Notes: generated by a model from the sequence alone, not told the origin. A stretch of 64,000 bases of DNA from Pseudoalteromonas sp. T1lg23B (GCF_002964665.1 NZ_PQBZ01000034.1:682429-746428), one strand, 5' to 3'; shown: positions 8,161-17,442, counted from the stretch's first letter. Made by a program: numbers and translations.

Positions 8161-9087
8161 TTAGTCAGTTAAACCGAATTTGGTCCATTTAAGAGCATCA
8201 CCATGGTAATGGTTTCGGTATTGCATTAACGAGTGGCCTAGGGAATGATATCTAGCATCATTAAGGTAGGAATGTTTTACTTCACCTGTCTCACTATCCA
8301 AGTGGCGATACGTACAGTCCCTAAAGATGACTCGACAATCCTGCGCCTCTTGTGCATACGAATGGACACTATTTGCACTACCCACAACAAGGTGTCTGTT
8401 TTGGGTAGCAAAATCTCTTATTTGTCCAGCCTGATCAATTGGCTCGAAACGCACTCTTGAAAATCTAAATGTTTGGTTTCGATACAAACTCGCCATTGCT
8501 CGAAACATTGCCGCTTCGTTGCGCAAGTACCAATTATGCTTGCTGGTGTCATCATGAACGCCTTCAGCAAAAAATTGAATAACGCCGTTGTAAACATTGA
8601 GTAGCGTTGTATCAACGTCCAAATAATGCAAAACTAAACCGGTTGAGTCTGATGAACTTGTCGCACTTCGTGCCAGCATTGGCGATCTAAATGTATGCCC
8701 TGCTAAGTCCAGAGTAATTGGGATATGTGCACTGGCCCAAATTACCTTTTCAGGTCCTAAGTAACCTCTATCTCCAACTTCTAATTCATAATCACTTAGG
8801 AGTACGAGCGTAATTGACCCAGCTGTAGAAATTTTTCCAATCGTGTGCCTAAACGCTTTGAAGGTATTGAATGGCGTATCTCGTTGTCCGTTACCTCCAT
8901 CAGCTGCGTTCTGATCAAGGTAAAAAGCTAAGTGACCTCCTGCTAGGCCTGAAGATAAGATCTCATTTGCTTCATTTGCCAGCCTATCTCGCTCGCCCTG
9001 CCACTTCCCCACTTCTTGCTCAATGGTGTTGGTTAAATCGGTATTGGTTTGTACCACCTGAGCCAGTAGCTCGGTATTAGTTGCCAT
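8161..9087 (-). CDS. Tailspike-like fibre with predicted beta-helix (cassette B)
   Basis: A 308-residue protein with a clear AGGAG site. Residues 1-45 form a coiled-coil adaptor (LLAQVVQTNTDLTNTIEQEV) like those of the other small fibres of this locus. From about residue 53 the text LDQNAADGGNGQRDTPFNTF has the 'V/L-D-x-N-x-G-x-D/N-G...TPF-T' opening typical of phage tailspikes with a parallel beta-helix, followed by strand-rich sequence. The likely function is receptor binding at the tail tip, possibly polysaccharide binding. No enzyme active site could be assigned. Confidence 0.6.
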   Translation of the reverse strand: MATNTELLAQVVQTNTDLTNTIEQEVGKWQGERDRLANEANEILSSGLAGGHLAFYLDQNAADGGNGQRDTPFNTFKAFRHTIGKISTAGSITLVLLSDYELEVGDRGYLGPEKVIWASAHIPITLDLAGHTFRSPMLARSATSSSDSTGLVLHYLDVDTTLLNVYNGVIQFFAEGVHDDTSKHNWYLRNEAAMFRAMASLYRNQTFRFSRVRFEPIDQAGQIRDFATQNRHLVVGSANSVHSYAQEAQDCRVIFRDCTYRHLDSETGEVKHSYLNDARYHSLGHSLMQYRNHYHGDALKWTKFGLTD

Positions 9088-9095
9088 ATTTGCTC

Positions 9096-12000
9096 CTATA
9101 GCATTTCATCAATGTCGTTGATTGTCAGCGTGCCGCTGACGGCTTGTTTTAAAAGAGTTTTTAAGTTGTCGCGCAACCAATGTTGCTGGTTGGCATCGTG
9201 ACTGTGCTCAAAATAAAGCGGATAAACAGGAAAGCGCTGGCGGTGACCATCATAGTCATGAACGCGAATACCATTGCCATACAGTAGCCTTGGGGTGCCA
9301 TCTGCACCTTTTACCCATGCAGTGTTGGCGGTGTCAGCGGGGTCTGAACCAGAAACTTGCTCGGTTAACAGCGCTTTTGGAGTACCAAAATAAAAGTGCT
9401 GTTCATGAATGCCAGAATAAGCTTTATCGGCACTAGTACCGCCGTTGTTGCTATCTTCTGTACGCAGTTGGTTATTTTCAACCGTTTCGCAGCCATAGGG
9501 GTTCCAATGCTCACGCGGAGTACGCAATATTAGCTCCAGCGGTATCATCCAGCTAAATCCCCCAACCACTTGCGGGTGGCTGGTTTTGGCGCTAAACAAT
9601 GTTGGGTCGTTAAAACCACGGTTAGCTGAGACACGACCAGACGCGTCGTTACGGGCAAAACGATAGCGACGGTTGTAGTACGCCGCGTTAAGGCTACCGC
9701 CTTGCCAGTTTTGTAAGGTATCCTCTAAGCCATATTGGTCATATTTTTCTTCCAATACGGCACCTGCTCCTTCCAAACCGGGTAGCTGTTCACAAAGGCG
9801 AGCTAGGTCAACACATTCAAAACGAGCCATGCGTGAACGCATCAGTTTTTGGTTATTGCCAACACGGGCGCGCGAACGTAAATCTTTCACTAACTTAAAG
9901 CGGTTGGTATGATCAATGATCCCTTTTAAGGCTTTTTCTTCATCGTATGGCAGTTGACTGGCATCACCATAAATAATGGTAATGGGATGCTGGTGTGAGG
10001 CATGTAAATCTTCCCCTACCAGTTGGCTGTTTTGCCAAGTGATACGAATGTCATGACCGTGTCTAAAATCGGTTGAGCTGCGTACTATGATGTCATTCAC
10101 TGCGCCCGTTTTTAACTGCTCCACTTGCTCGCTAGTAAGCCCTGCATCAAAACTATGATAATGGCTAGCAGCATTGCCGATGATCACTTTCGCACCGCTA
10201 GTGCCAAGGCGCGGTGCTAAGGTGGCCACGGGCATGCTGCTAATTCTAAATTGCAATAAACCATACTGCGGCACGCCGTTTTCATCCACAAAACTGATAC
10301 GCATGGGGTGATAAGGAATGTTCTCTAAGCGGTTCTTATGGCCCGAATAATTCAAATAGCGACCTTTATCAAAAATATTCTTGAGCCTTGCACCATCGTT
10401 TGAATGACGGAAGCTGTCGGTCGGGTCATTTAGCTCATCTTGAAAGGTTTCAATCCAGCACTCTAAATAGCTTAGCTCCCAAATACAGTCTTGCGGATTT
10501 CGGGTTTTTACATCGCGCATATAACCCGCTTGAGTATTATTAAAATCAATACTGCCATCATTATTACAGCCCGTTGGCAAGGCTTGCACATGAGCTGGAA
10601 TTTGCGCCGCAGTCGAATGCATGCGCGCTAAATAGTTACCTGGTGTGGCATGCATTAAACGGTAATCGTTGTGACGAGTTCGAAAGTAATAACCGTTGAT
10701 ACAGGCGGCGATTTCCGCCATGCCCGGCATCGCTTTGTAATTGGGATGGTTGTGAATATTCAGCGTGGCATAGCTGGCATCCACCACACGGTGCCCCACT
10801 TCAAACCCTTTATCAGCCTGATACTGGCGCGTCCCTACCACACCGCTACCACCGTTCATGCGTACAAACTCAGCCATGCCTTCTTGATAACTGGCATCAG
10901 ACAGCCAACCGCGCTCAACCATGTTAAATACTGGCAATTCATGACTGCCATTTTTACTATGAACACCGTCGAAATAGTCGCGATTAACCGAATTATCTGG
11001 TGTATTCGCCACTTCTTCTACACGGGCTTTCGTGTTATCAAGGTCTTTTGACAGAGTTTCAACTTGGCGTTTTAAGTTGCTAATCAACTGACCTTTTTCA
11101 TGTCGGCTCAAGTTGTTGTGCAAAACACCATTGGCCAGTTGGCTCATGCTACGCTCAAGATTGAGCCATTGCTCATCAATCTGCCCATCATCCAGTGCAA
11201 TTGGCACCTTACCGGCCTCAGGGATGGTCGTCGCGCCATAATCGCTGGTTATCTTTGCTGCAAGGTTGGCCGATTGCTGAGCTTGACTGGCATGTTCAGC
11301 TGCATGTGAAGAAGCTTGCGTTGCGATTAGCGCTTCAGCGCCGGCAAGATCTTTCGCATTGCCTGCATTGACAGCTGCGGTTTTTGCTTGCTCACAAGCA
11401 TCATCAGCTTGCTGCGTATATTGTGCGGTTTGGTCTTTTAACAGTTCAGCTTGAGATTTAAACCGCTCAGCTGCACTCGATGCAAGTTCGGCATTAAACA
11501 GCTGCATAGATGACGCGGCTGCCTGTGCATCCACCGCTTTCTTAGCCATTTTGGTGTTAAAAGCGTGCTCAGACACCACTTGGCTGTGTTCACTCACGGC
11601 TTTATGTTGCGTACTTACTTTATCTGCAAGTGCTTGGGTATAAGCCTGTGCCGTTTGCGCTTTGCTGCTGTCATTTTTAACCTGTACGGCAATGTGCTTT
11701 GACTCAGCTAAGTGCGCCTGCGTTACTTGCTCTGCTTCTTCCGCATGGCGCGTTAACATCGCCGTCGCTGCCGCTTGTGCATCCGTGGCTTGGCGGTCGA
11801 GGTGAGTATGCCAAGTATCTTCTGCCACCTGTACGCTTTGTGTCGCTACTTGCTTGGTTTGCTCATCAACCACCGTTGCCGCATTGACCACCTGCTCATG
11901 CTTTTTCACCACATCTAGGTGCTTTTCGCTCACTTCTTTGTGGGCAAGCGCCATACGGTCTACATTGGCGTCAAACTCATCCAGCTTTGGGGATACTTGG

Positions 12001-12506
12001 CTTAAGCTGGCAGCGTTGCGAGCAATATCTTGCTCAAACTGGCTAAGTTGCTCACTTGCATCAGTTGCAACTTGCGCTAGATTTTTCAACCCTTTGGGCG
12101 TGGGAACCTGCGTTTGCTCGCCTGTAAAGTTGGTAATGATGTGCTGATGTTCATCGCTTGCAAACCAACCGGTTAACTCGTCTTCACGCTTGTGCCATTT
12201 GCGTTGTAAATCAGCCAAGTCAACGGCAAGTTCATTGCTGAGTCCTTCACCAAAGTCTTGTACTAGGCCATAGGCAATTTGACGGTGATTGTGTAGCGGT
12301 TTGTAGGCGCTGCCATCTAGGTGCGATAGCCGCAAAGTGGTGTTGTCTATCACCTCAGCTACTTGCAACAGGGTGTCTTTGCTATCGGCCTGGTGATAGA
12401 GCAAATCACCTTTTTTCACTTTAGCAGCATCGATAAAGCGTGTGGAGGTGCCTTTTACTAAGTCACTGCCTTTGGCTAAGGTGATTTTTCCGACTGTGTA
12501 AGTCAT
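9096..12506 (-). CDS. Very large tail fibre with long coiled-coil shaft (cassette B)
   Basis: An 1136-residue protein, the longest of the locus, with a GAGGG site before its ATG. Residues 1-90 form a beta-rich domain (LAKGSDLVKGTSTRF) that may attach to the baseplate. Residues about 130-440 are very rich in Ala, Gln, Glu and Thr and read as a long coiled coil. A second helical stretch follows near 470-530, then a large C-terminal region (about 540-1136) with mixed composition and no family I recognise, containing HNHPNYKAMPGM and SHYHSFDAG. The order fits an attachment, shaft and tip arrangement. A protruding inverted repeat lies just upstream (12533-12619). Confidence 0.6.
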   Translation of the reverse strand: MTYTVGKITLAKGSDLVKGTSTRFIDAAKVKKGDLLYHQADSKDTLLQVAEVIDNTTLRLSHLDGSAYKPLHNHRQIAYGLVQDFGEGLSNELAVDLADLQRKWHKREDELTGWFASDEHQHIITNFTGEQTQVPTPKGLKNLAQVATDASEQLSQFEQDIARNAASLSQVSPKLDEFDANVDRMALAHKEVSEKHLDVVKKHEQVVNAATVVDEQTKQVATQSVQVAEDTWHTHLDRQATDAQAAATAMLTRHAEEAEQVTQAHLAESKHIAVQVKNDSSKAQTAQAYTQALADKVSTQHKAVSEHSQVVSEHAFNTKMAKKAVDAQAAASSMQLFNAELASSAAERFKSQAELLKDQTAQYTQQADDACEQAKTAAVNAGNAKDLAGAEALIATQASSHAAEHASQAQQSANLAAKITSDYGATTIPEAGKVPIALDDGQIDEQWLNLERSMSQLANGVLHNNLSRHEKGQLISNLKRQVETLSKDLDNTKARVEEVANTPDNSVNRDYFDGVHSKNGSHELPVFNMVERGWLSDASYQEGMAEFVRMNGGSGVVGTRQYQADKGFEVGHRVVDASYATLNIHNHPNYKAMPGMAEIAACINGYYFRTRHNDYRLMHATPGNYLARMHSTAAQIPAHVQALPTGCNNDGSIDFNNTQAGYMRDVKTRNPQDCIWELSYLECWIETFQDELNDPTDSFRHSNDGARLKNIFDKGRYLNYSGHKNRLENIPYHPMRISFVDENGVPQYGLLQFRISSMPVATLAPRLGTSGAKVIIGNAASHYHSFDAGLTSEQVEQLKTGAVNDIIVRSSTDFRHGHDIRITWQNSQLVGEDLHASHQHPITIIYGDASQLPYDEEKALKGIIDHTNRFKLVKDLRSRARVGNNQKLMRSRMARFECVDLARLCEQLPGLEGAGAVLEEKYDQYGLEDTLQNWQGGSLNAAYYNRRYRFARNDASGRVSANRGFNDPTLFSAKTSHPQVVGGFSWMIPLELILRTPREHWNPYGCETVENNQLRTEDSNNGGTSADKAYSGIHEQHFYFGTPKALLTEQVSGSDPADTANTAWVKGADGTPRLLYGNGIRVHDYDGHRQRFPVYPLYFEHSHDANQQHWLRDNLKTLLKQAVSGTLTINDIDEML

Positions 12507-12532
12507 GTAAACCCTCTCGGTTTAATTGCTTT

Positions 12533-12619
12533 TTGGCGCACGCACGCCCACCCAACACAAAGGTGCTGAGCCAATTCATTAAAACTTTGAAATAGAATTT
12601 GGGGCGTGATGTGCGCCAA
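12533..12619. repeat. Long imperfect inverted repeat upstream of the large fibre gene
   Basis: TTGGCGCACGCACGCCC at 12533-12549 pairs with GGGGCGTGATGTGCGCCAA at 12601-12619, giving about 17 paired positions with one small bulge around a loop of about 51 bases. It sits in the non-coding gap between the small protein gene ending at 12633 and the large fibre gene starting at 12506. No U-run follows on the minus strand, so it is not a standard terminator. Confidence 0.7.
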
Positions 12620-12632
12620 TGCGCAAAGGGGA

Positions 12633-12935
12633 TTAGTTAAATGGATAGCGCTGTTTTATTTCAGCGACTTTGTCTTTCCATAGCTGAAGCTTTTGCTCTG
12701 ACTCATCAAACAAGTATTCCATATAAAGTGGGTCTGACTCGTCTTTGTAAGCAGCTTTTCGTTTTAGCTTAATTTGTAAGTTTGCGTATTGTTCAAGCGC
12801 CTGTGCTACAGATTGCGCGTCAATGCCATGGTGAACGCCATAACCTTTTACCGCACCGTCAACCACTGGTTGTTGAGTTTCAATATCAAGCAAGCTAGTG
12901 ATGTCATAATATTCGTATTCGCCAATTTTAAGCAT
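12633..12935 (-). CDS. Small fibre-partner protein, ESD...RYP family (cassette B)
   Basis: A 100-residue protein. The ATG at 12935 is chosen over 12959 because GGAGG lies 6 bases before it; the gene overlaps the end of the preceding fibre by 8 bp. Residues about 60-100 (ESDPLYMEYL ... W ... IKQRYP) match the pattern of the 104-residue protein at 17541-17855 (ESDGLAFDYL ... W ... IKARYP). Both follow a small coiled-coil fibre gene, which suggests a fibre assembly or capping protein. The C-terminal 'W...R/I-K-x-RYP' pattern is reminiscent of tail fibre assembly chaperones, but the match is weak. Confidence 0.55.
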   Translation of the reverse strand: MLKIGEYEYYDITSLLDIETQQPVVDGAVKGYGVHHGIDAQSVAQALEQYANLQIKLKRKAAYKDESDPLYMEYLFDESEQKLQLWKDKVAEIKQRYPFN

Positions 12936-13866
12936 AATGGCCTCCAAAGGTTTCGCCACTCATAGGCTTTTTCTTATCATCTGGGTGATCAAGGGCAAAC
13001 AGTTGTGGGGATGCGATATAACATTCCAGGTAGCTGTTGTTGTCACCGGAGGCGAAGTTTAAAGAAGCGAGCCCATTACCACAGTATCTGTATGGCTTCA
13101 CAAAGAATTCAATTAGCTGATATGGATGATTAGCATTCTCTTTGCTAAAACTATCTGAATCAATCTTAAACTGGCCATTGGTGCTCCTGTTATAACCTGC
13201 ATGATCACCAAAAATCAGTGTGCCTTGCTTTAAATAAACCCAAGCTCTAAATAAGAACAAGCCACCAGCAAAAGCACGATTTTGCCCCACATGTAAATTA
13301 AGTGATGCATGCTTTGCGCTTTGCTCTGTTTTTTTATCAATACTTAATTTTGTGATGTAACCACGCTTTTTAAGTCCACTCCACTCAGGGGCAGATAAAG
13401 CTCCATAGCTCATAATGTGCTTGTCGCTCATATGTGCGTAAATTGGCTTTTCAGGCGTTGCTTGCCAAGGATCATCTGTGTAATTGTCAGGTTGAGACAA
13501 CTGCATCTCTTTTACATTGGCATGCGCATAGCGAGTACCAAAAGCGTAAGTATCCTGTGACACTACTTCCATTTTGGCATCGCCACTTGGTAAGAATGGC
13601 GGCGTTGCTGGCACCAGTTTCTCTACCCCATCAACCGTTTCAAGCGTGGTATTCATCAGCCACGGATCCATTAGCAGGTTGCCCCCGACGATTCGGTGTT
13701 TTAGCAAGTCTTGGGCAAAACCATTCATTTGCTGTTCGGCGCTATCAACCCGTTGGTTGATGTGGGCGAGCTTATCGATAACATTTTTTGTCAACTCATT
13801 GTTTGAGGTGACCAAATCGGCATTGGTTTGCTGTAAGCTCACCAAGTGCTCTTCAAAAGTTGGCAT
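12928..13866 (-). CDS. Short tail fibre with coiled-coil adaptor (cassette B)
   Basis: A 312-residue protein starting 5 bp after the collar gene. Residues 1-60 (LQQTNADLVTSNNELTKNVI and on) are heptad-like and resemble the adaptor of the other short fibres. Residues about 62-300 begin with GGNLLMDPWLMNTTLE and carry alternating polar and hydrophobic strands, which fits a jelly-roll-like receptor-binding head; this fold is inferred from sequence character only. Its partner protein gene overlaps its 3' end. It probably attaches through the adjacent collar protein. Confidence 0.6.
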   Translation of the reverse strand: MPTFEEHLVSLQQTNADLVTSNNELTKNVIDKLAHINQRVDSAEQQMNGFAQDLLKHRIVGGNLLMDPWLMNTTLETVDGVEKLVPATPPFLPSGDAKMEVVSQDTYAFGTRYAHANVKEMQLSQPDNYTDDPWQATPEKPIYAHMSDKHIMSYGALSAPEWSGLKKRGYITKLSIDKKTEQSAKHASLNLHVGQNRAFAGGLFLFRAWVYLKQGTLIFGDHAGYNRSTNGQFKIDSDSFSKENANHPYQLIEFFVKPYRYCGNGLASLNFASGDNNSYLECYIASPQLFALDHPDDKKKPMSGETFGGHYA

Positions 13867-13870
13867 TAAA

Positions 13871-14413
13871 TTATACTCCTAGTGATAAAAGTCGGTCGTT
13901 GAATTGTAATTGGCGATAGTTGGCGGCAATTTGCGCTTGGGCAATTTGTGCTTGAGAGAGCGTGATTGCCATAAACTCTTCACCTAAAAATAGGTTTAGG
14001 TCGCCACTGTTGTTCACTGTTATGTTGTCAATTGGCACAGCGCTGAGCACCAAATCAAACCCTTGAATAACTTGCGCAAGTGGGGTTTGGTAAAACAGTA
14101 CATCGCTTGGGTGTGACCAAACCGCGAATAAGGTGCCGTCGCTAAGATAAAAGCCCACCTCGCGCACCGCATATTCAGCGTCACTACTGAACTTTGCGGT
14201 GACATGTAGCTGGCCCTTTGCAATGTTCTTACCGCCTGTTACTGGCACTTTGTTTTTCAATGCTTTTAAGGCAACTTGTTCCCGTGTGGGTTCATACCCT
14301 TTCGTGCCCACCGCAACATGGGAAATTTGTATTTTTATGTCGCTGGTTTTAGCGTTTACGGCAGCATTTAGCCCCGCCTGCGTGATGATGGGTGTGTAGT
14401 TGTTCATTGACAT
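13871..14413 (-). CDS. Phage tail-collar fibre protein (cassette B)
   Basis: A 180-residue tail-collar (DUF3751-like) protein. Family landmarks are TQAGLNAAVNAKTSDIKIQI near 11-30, the VREVGFYLSDGTLFAVW segment near 102-118, and FDLVLSAVPID near 139-149. The start lies inside the end of tail protein I; either the ATG at 14413 or the ATG at 14407, which overlaps the TGA as ATGA, could be used. It probably anchors the following short fibre to the baseplate. Confidence 0.85.
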   Translation of the reverse strand: MSMNNYTPIITQAGLNAAVNAKTSDIKIQISHVAVGTKGYEPTREQVALKALKNKVPVTGGKNIAKGQLHVTAKFSSDAEYAVREVGFYLSDGTLFAVWSHPSDVLFYQTPLAQVIQGFDLVLSAVPIDNITVNNSGDLNLFLGEEFMAITLSQAQIAQAQIAANYRQLQFNDRLLSLGV

Positions 14414-15126
14414 ACCATAGTTGTGTGATTGAGAAAAATAACGGATTGGGCGCTTTGCGCATTGAGGCCACTTGCCAACGCTATATCTGGCGCAAATGCT
14501 ACTTTGCTGCGCTGCACTGACACCGAATGTGTCGATGCCACCGCTGTCATTTGCGTGAGTGCAAAGTTAAAACTTGGATTTTGTTGCCATTGCCCACGTT
14601 GCAGTTGCGTATGCGACGAGGTTGCAGCGATTTCTGAGGTACTTTTCTGATTATTGGTGATTTCAAAGCGCATCTGTGTGCGCAGTGGTTTTGTTGTTTC
14701 GATAGCACGCCATAACTGCGCTTGTAATGCTGGGGTAAGTGACGGCTGGCCTTGTTCATCACGGTTTTCCTTGTTTGAGGCCACTATTTTTGCACTATGT
14801 GCCACCCCTCCCGATTGCCAATCTTCATCTAGCTGGGCATCAACTCCCAGTACCTCAATGGCCGAAACAATGGACTTGACCGTGCCCTTGATACGATGCA
14901 TCGGCACACTGTCTTTGATCACTTGGCGCTTAGTTTGCTCGCTCCAGAGATTGTTCCAACTATCTACGCTTAATCCATGGGCTAACCAAGGTAAAAATGC
15001 TTTAGGACATTTATCAGGGTTCCACAGCCAGCCATTTAAAATAGGTGTTTGTTCAATTCGCGCAGCGCTTTGTATGATGGTGCGCTCTAATTGGCTGCTG
15101 TTGAAGGGCAACAAGTCATCAGACAT
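14404..15126 (-). CDS. Phage tail protein I (cassette B)
   Basis: A 240-residue tail protein I. The ATG at 15126 is preferred, because a GGAGGG site precedes it; it overlaps the J gene's end by 8 bp. The core CPKAFLPWLAHGLSVDSWNN and the KRQVIKDSVPMHRIKGT stretch match the cassette A and C copies. After about residue 175 there is an extension carrying LQRGQWQQNPSF and repeated 'SVQRSKVAFAPDIALASGL'-like strands; the cassette A copy has a comparable extension (LQVGRFNYDT, LTVASQRRFG), while the cassette C copy lacks it. Confidence 0.87.
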   Translation of the reverse strand: MSDDLLPFNSSQLERTIIQSAARIEQTPILNGWLWNPDKCPKAFLPWLAHGLSVDSWNNLWSEQTKRQVIKDSVPMHRIKGTVKSIVSAIEVLGVDAQLDEDWQSGGVAHSAKIVASNKENRDEQGQPSLTPALQAQLWRAIETTKPLRTQMRFEITNNQKSTSEIAATSSHTQLQRGQWQQNPSFNFALTQMTAVASTHSVSVQRSKVAFAPDIALASGLNAQSAQSVIFLNHTTMVCQ

Positions 15127-16075
15127 GACGCCCTCCAACCGTCACTTTCAGCGAATTGCAGTATGGTGCCTGGTTGGCAGCAACCACAATGTCACTAGTG
15201 GGACTGATTAGTTCAACTCTTTGTACGCCCGCGCCATGCAGCACGGCATAAAGACTTGAAAGAGAAATATCGTGGCCAAGTCTATATTGGGTTTTTAGCC
15301 AGTCACGACATGCTTGCTCTACTTGGCTTCGTACCGCTTGCTCTTCAGGCCCAGAGTAAAGCGTAAGCTTTGCGTCAATTTTGAATTCTTTGATAGCGGC
15401 CGATTTAACGTTCACAATGTCGGTTAATGGCCGAATGTCGTCACTGCTTAAGTGCGATTTAACTTCATGTATGACTTGTCCACTCGCTGTACCGTTACCT
15501 TCATCACTTAAAATCGTGATCACCACATCACCCGGTTGCGGTTTTTCAAGCCCTGCGCTTTTGACGGTGTTCAGTAGCATTGCCGTTTTTGGCACGTGCT
15601 GTACAAGTTCACTCGGTACTGGCTGATATTCAAATTCAGGTGCATCCACATGCACATCTTTTACATGTTCACAAGCCTGCAAGGCGTGAAAAACATATGC
15701 TCCAGCGGGGCCTGCTGTACTAAATCCCTCTAATGCCAGCTGAATACGTGAACGATAACGTTCATTGTGCTCGTTTTGCTCACGTATTACGCCAAAACGT
15801 GTACCTAAATGATCAAGCTCAGTGTTTGTTGCTTTAGCCAGCAACACTTTTTCGGCTGCTTCGTTTACTCGCTGACGTAATAAAAGCTCACGATAGGCAA
15901 ATGACTCTATGAGCTTAATCACCGGATCGCTGGGCATATCCAATGCAAAGGCTGGATAGCGAGATTTAAAATCGTCCAAAATGGCCGATTTAATTGTCTC
16001 AAAATCAAGGGGTTCAATCAGTTCTGGTGTGGGAAGTTGTTTAAAATCAATGGCGCTAAAATTCGTTAAGCTCAT
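15119..16075 (-). CDS. Baseplate assembly protein J (cassette B, with insertion)
   Basis: A 318-residue baseplate J-like protein. Landmarks are IDFKQLPTPELIEPL near 9-23, RELLLRQRVNEAAE near 72-85 and ELDHLGTRFG near 94-103. Between the VKDVHV strand and the VVITIL strand there is an insert of roughly 40 residues (starting APEFEYQPVPSEL) that the other three J proteins lack; this explains its greater length. A small hairpin lies upstream at 16158-16180. Cassette order J-I-collar follows without gaps. Confidence 0.88.
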   Translation of the reverse strand: MSLTNFSAIDFKQLPTPELIEPLDFETIKSAILDDFKSRYPAFALDMPSDPVIKLIESFAYRELLLRQRVNEAAEKVLLAKATNTELDHLGTRFGVIREQNEHNERYRSRIQLALEGFSTAGPAGAYVFHALQACEHVKDVHVDAPEFEYQPVPSELVQHVPKTAMLLNTVKSAGLEKPQPGDVVITILSDEGNGTASGQVIHEVKSHLSSDDIRPLTDIVNVKSAAIKEFKIDAKLTLYSGPEEQAVRSQVEQACRDWLKTQYRLGHDISLSSLYAVLHGAGVQRVELISPTSDIVVAANQAPYCNSLKVTVGGRHV

Positions 16076-16157
16076 AAAACACTCGAAGTTGGCAAGAATT
16101 GCTAGACGGGTTGGTTTGGAGGTTGGTAATAATAGAGGTATGTTGTATTAGATATTT

Positions 16158-16180
16158 GCGGCAAGTGATAACCTTGCCGC
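16158..16180. other. Perfect 8-bp hairpin upstream of cassette B
   Basis: GCGGCAAG and CTTGCCGC flank a 7-base loop in the 123-bp gap between cassettes A and B. Neither strand has a U-run after it, so it is not a typical intrinsic terminator; an RNA processing or regulatory hairpin is possible. Confidence 0.5.
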
Positions 16181-16198
16181 CCATATACCAACGAAGAA

Positions 16199-16660
16199 TT
16201 AGCTTTGTTTAAGCACTTGGCTTATGCCGTGAGCACGCTGGCAGATTTCATCCATAACCTGAGCTTGCCCTTTCACCTGATAAGGGAACTCTAAGCTGCC
16301 AGCTGTCACTTGCTGTTCAATGCTGCCAATGGCTGCTTTTAACGACTCGGTCGAGGCGCGCATTTCCGCAAGGCTTTGCGCTTGGCTTAGCTTGTTGATA
16401 AAGCCACTTAGCTCGTTGAGCAAAACATGGGTGGTATCTGATGTTGTGCCAAGTAATGAAGCGTTATCAGCCACTTGCTGGTTAATTGAGTGGCGCGACG
16501 CTATACGCGTTTGCTCCGCCTGCTCAGTTTCCGTGAGTTGCACCTCAAATGTTGCTGACTCGCCAAACTGCTCTAACACCAACTGTGCAGTGACATGCTC
16601 TGGGGTGTTTGCGTTATAAAACTGGTCTACTTGTTGATTATTTACGATTAATTTAGCCAT
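16199..16660 (-). CDS. Small fibre-partner protein, LGTTSDT family (cassette A)
   Basis: A 153-residue protein with a GGAGAG site, 11 bp after a short fibre gene. Residues 1-45 begin with AKLIVNNQQVDQFYNANTPE; the middle shares LLGTTSDTTH plus a following amphipathic helix with the 120-residue protein at 7781-8143. Both are predicted soluble and helical and both close a cassette, so a fibre chaperone or adaptor is a reasonable guess. I do not know a named family. Confidence 0.55.
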   Translation of the reverse strand: MAKLIVNNQQVDQFYNANTPEHVTAQLVLEQFGESATFEVQLTETEQAEQTRIASRHSINQQVADNASLLGTTSDTTHVLLNELSGFINKLSQAQSLAEMRASTESLKAAIGSIEQQVTAGSLEFPYQVKGQAQVMDEICQRAHGISQVLKQS

Positions 16661-16671
16661 GGTTACTCTCC

Positions 16672-17442
16672 TTAGTCATATGCGTTTTGGTCAGCGTCGC
16701 CAAGATATGGGAACTGGCCCCACTGCCCTTTGGACAAATCTACATCGCCGGTTACAACCGCCGGTAATGCGACTTGAATAATACCTGTTTCGGTTTCGGG
16801 TTTATCTTCACCATGCACGTACGGATGGCAATGCGAATATATGTTCCGAGTACTATCGACACTAAAAGCTTGACCGCATAACTTGGCAACTTCTCCAGCT
16901 TTTAATCCTTGACACCACCAGCCATTTGGCACAATACCTTTAATATGCTTAACCACCGCGGCACTTGTCATATAAGTCGGCGCTCTAAAATATTGATACA
17001 TGAGGTACGCACTTAAATTACTTTGTTCGCCACGTCTGTTTGGATAATATTCCAACTCCCAAATGTGAAAGCTATTTGCAAAATACTTGCGATCAGAGTT
17101 TATCGCTTGCAGAAACTCTCGAGCCAGCGCCGAACGTTGCTCGGGTTCCACACCTGTGGTCACAGTCTCTATCACTTTGGCATTTTTAACAAAACCACCA
17201 CTCCAGTACTTAGGAAATGTTTGTTCATCATTTGGAACCAGTGCTTGATTCATAGTCACTCTAAAGTGGGATTGCTTATCTCTAGCTGAGTTAATGTAGT
17301 TGTTTACTTGATTGATATAGCCGTCGACTTTGGTTTTTGATTGAGCAACTTTCGCGTCTATATCAACGATTTTATTATCTACAACTGTGGTGAGGTCATT
17401 TGACGCCTCGATTAATTTGGCAATATCTTGTTCTAAAGCCAT
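16672..17442 (-). CDS. Short tail fibre with coiled-coil adaptor (cassette A, second)
   Basis: A 256-residue protein; the ATG at 17442 is chosen because GGAG lies six bases upstream. The first 12 residues (MALEQDIAKLIE) nearly repeat those of the first cassette A fibre (MALEQDIAKLVD), and residues 1-60 are heptad-like. From about residue 65 the sequence is unrelated to the other fibre (FRVTMNQALVPNDEQTFPKY, later SHCHPYVHG). This is a shared adaptor with a different head. It is preceded by an intrinsic terminator, so its expression may be separated from the genes upstream. Confidence 0.6.
   Translation of the reverse strand: MALEQDIAKLIEASNDLTTVVDNKIVDIDAKVAQSKTKVDGYINQVNNYINSARDKQSHFRVTMNQALVPNDEQTFPKYWSGGFVKNAKVIETVTTGVEPEQRSALAREFLQAINSDRKYFANSFHIWELEYYPNRRGEQSNLSAYLMYQYFRAPTYMTSAAVVKHIKGIVPNGWWCQGLKAGEVAKLCGQAFSVDSTRNIYSHCHPYVHGEDKPETETGIIQVALPAVVTGDVDLSKGQWGQFPYLGDADQNAYD

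Noticed and set aside
10671-12147. Several plus-strand frames of 60-126 residues inside the large fibre gene
   Set aside because: They are antisense shadows of a long, well-supported gene.
16158-16180. Terminator between cassettes A and B
   Set aside because: The stem is perfect, but neither strand has a U-run after it, so it is listed only as a hairpin.
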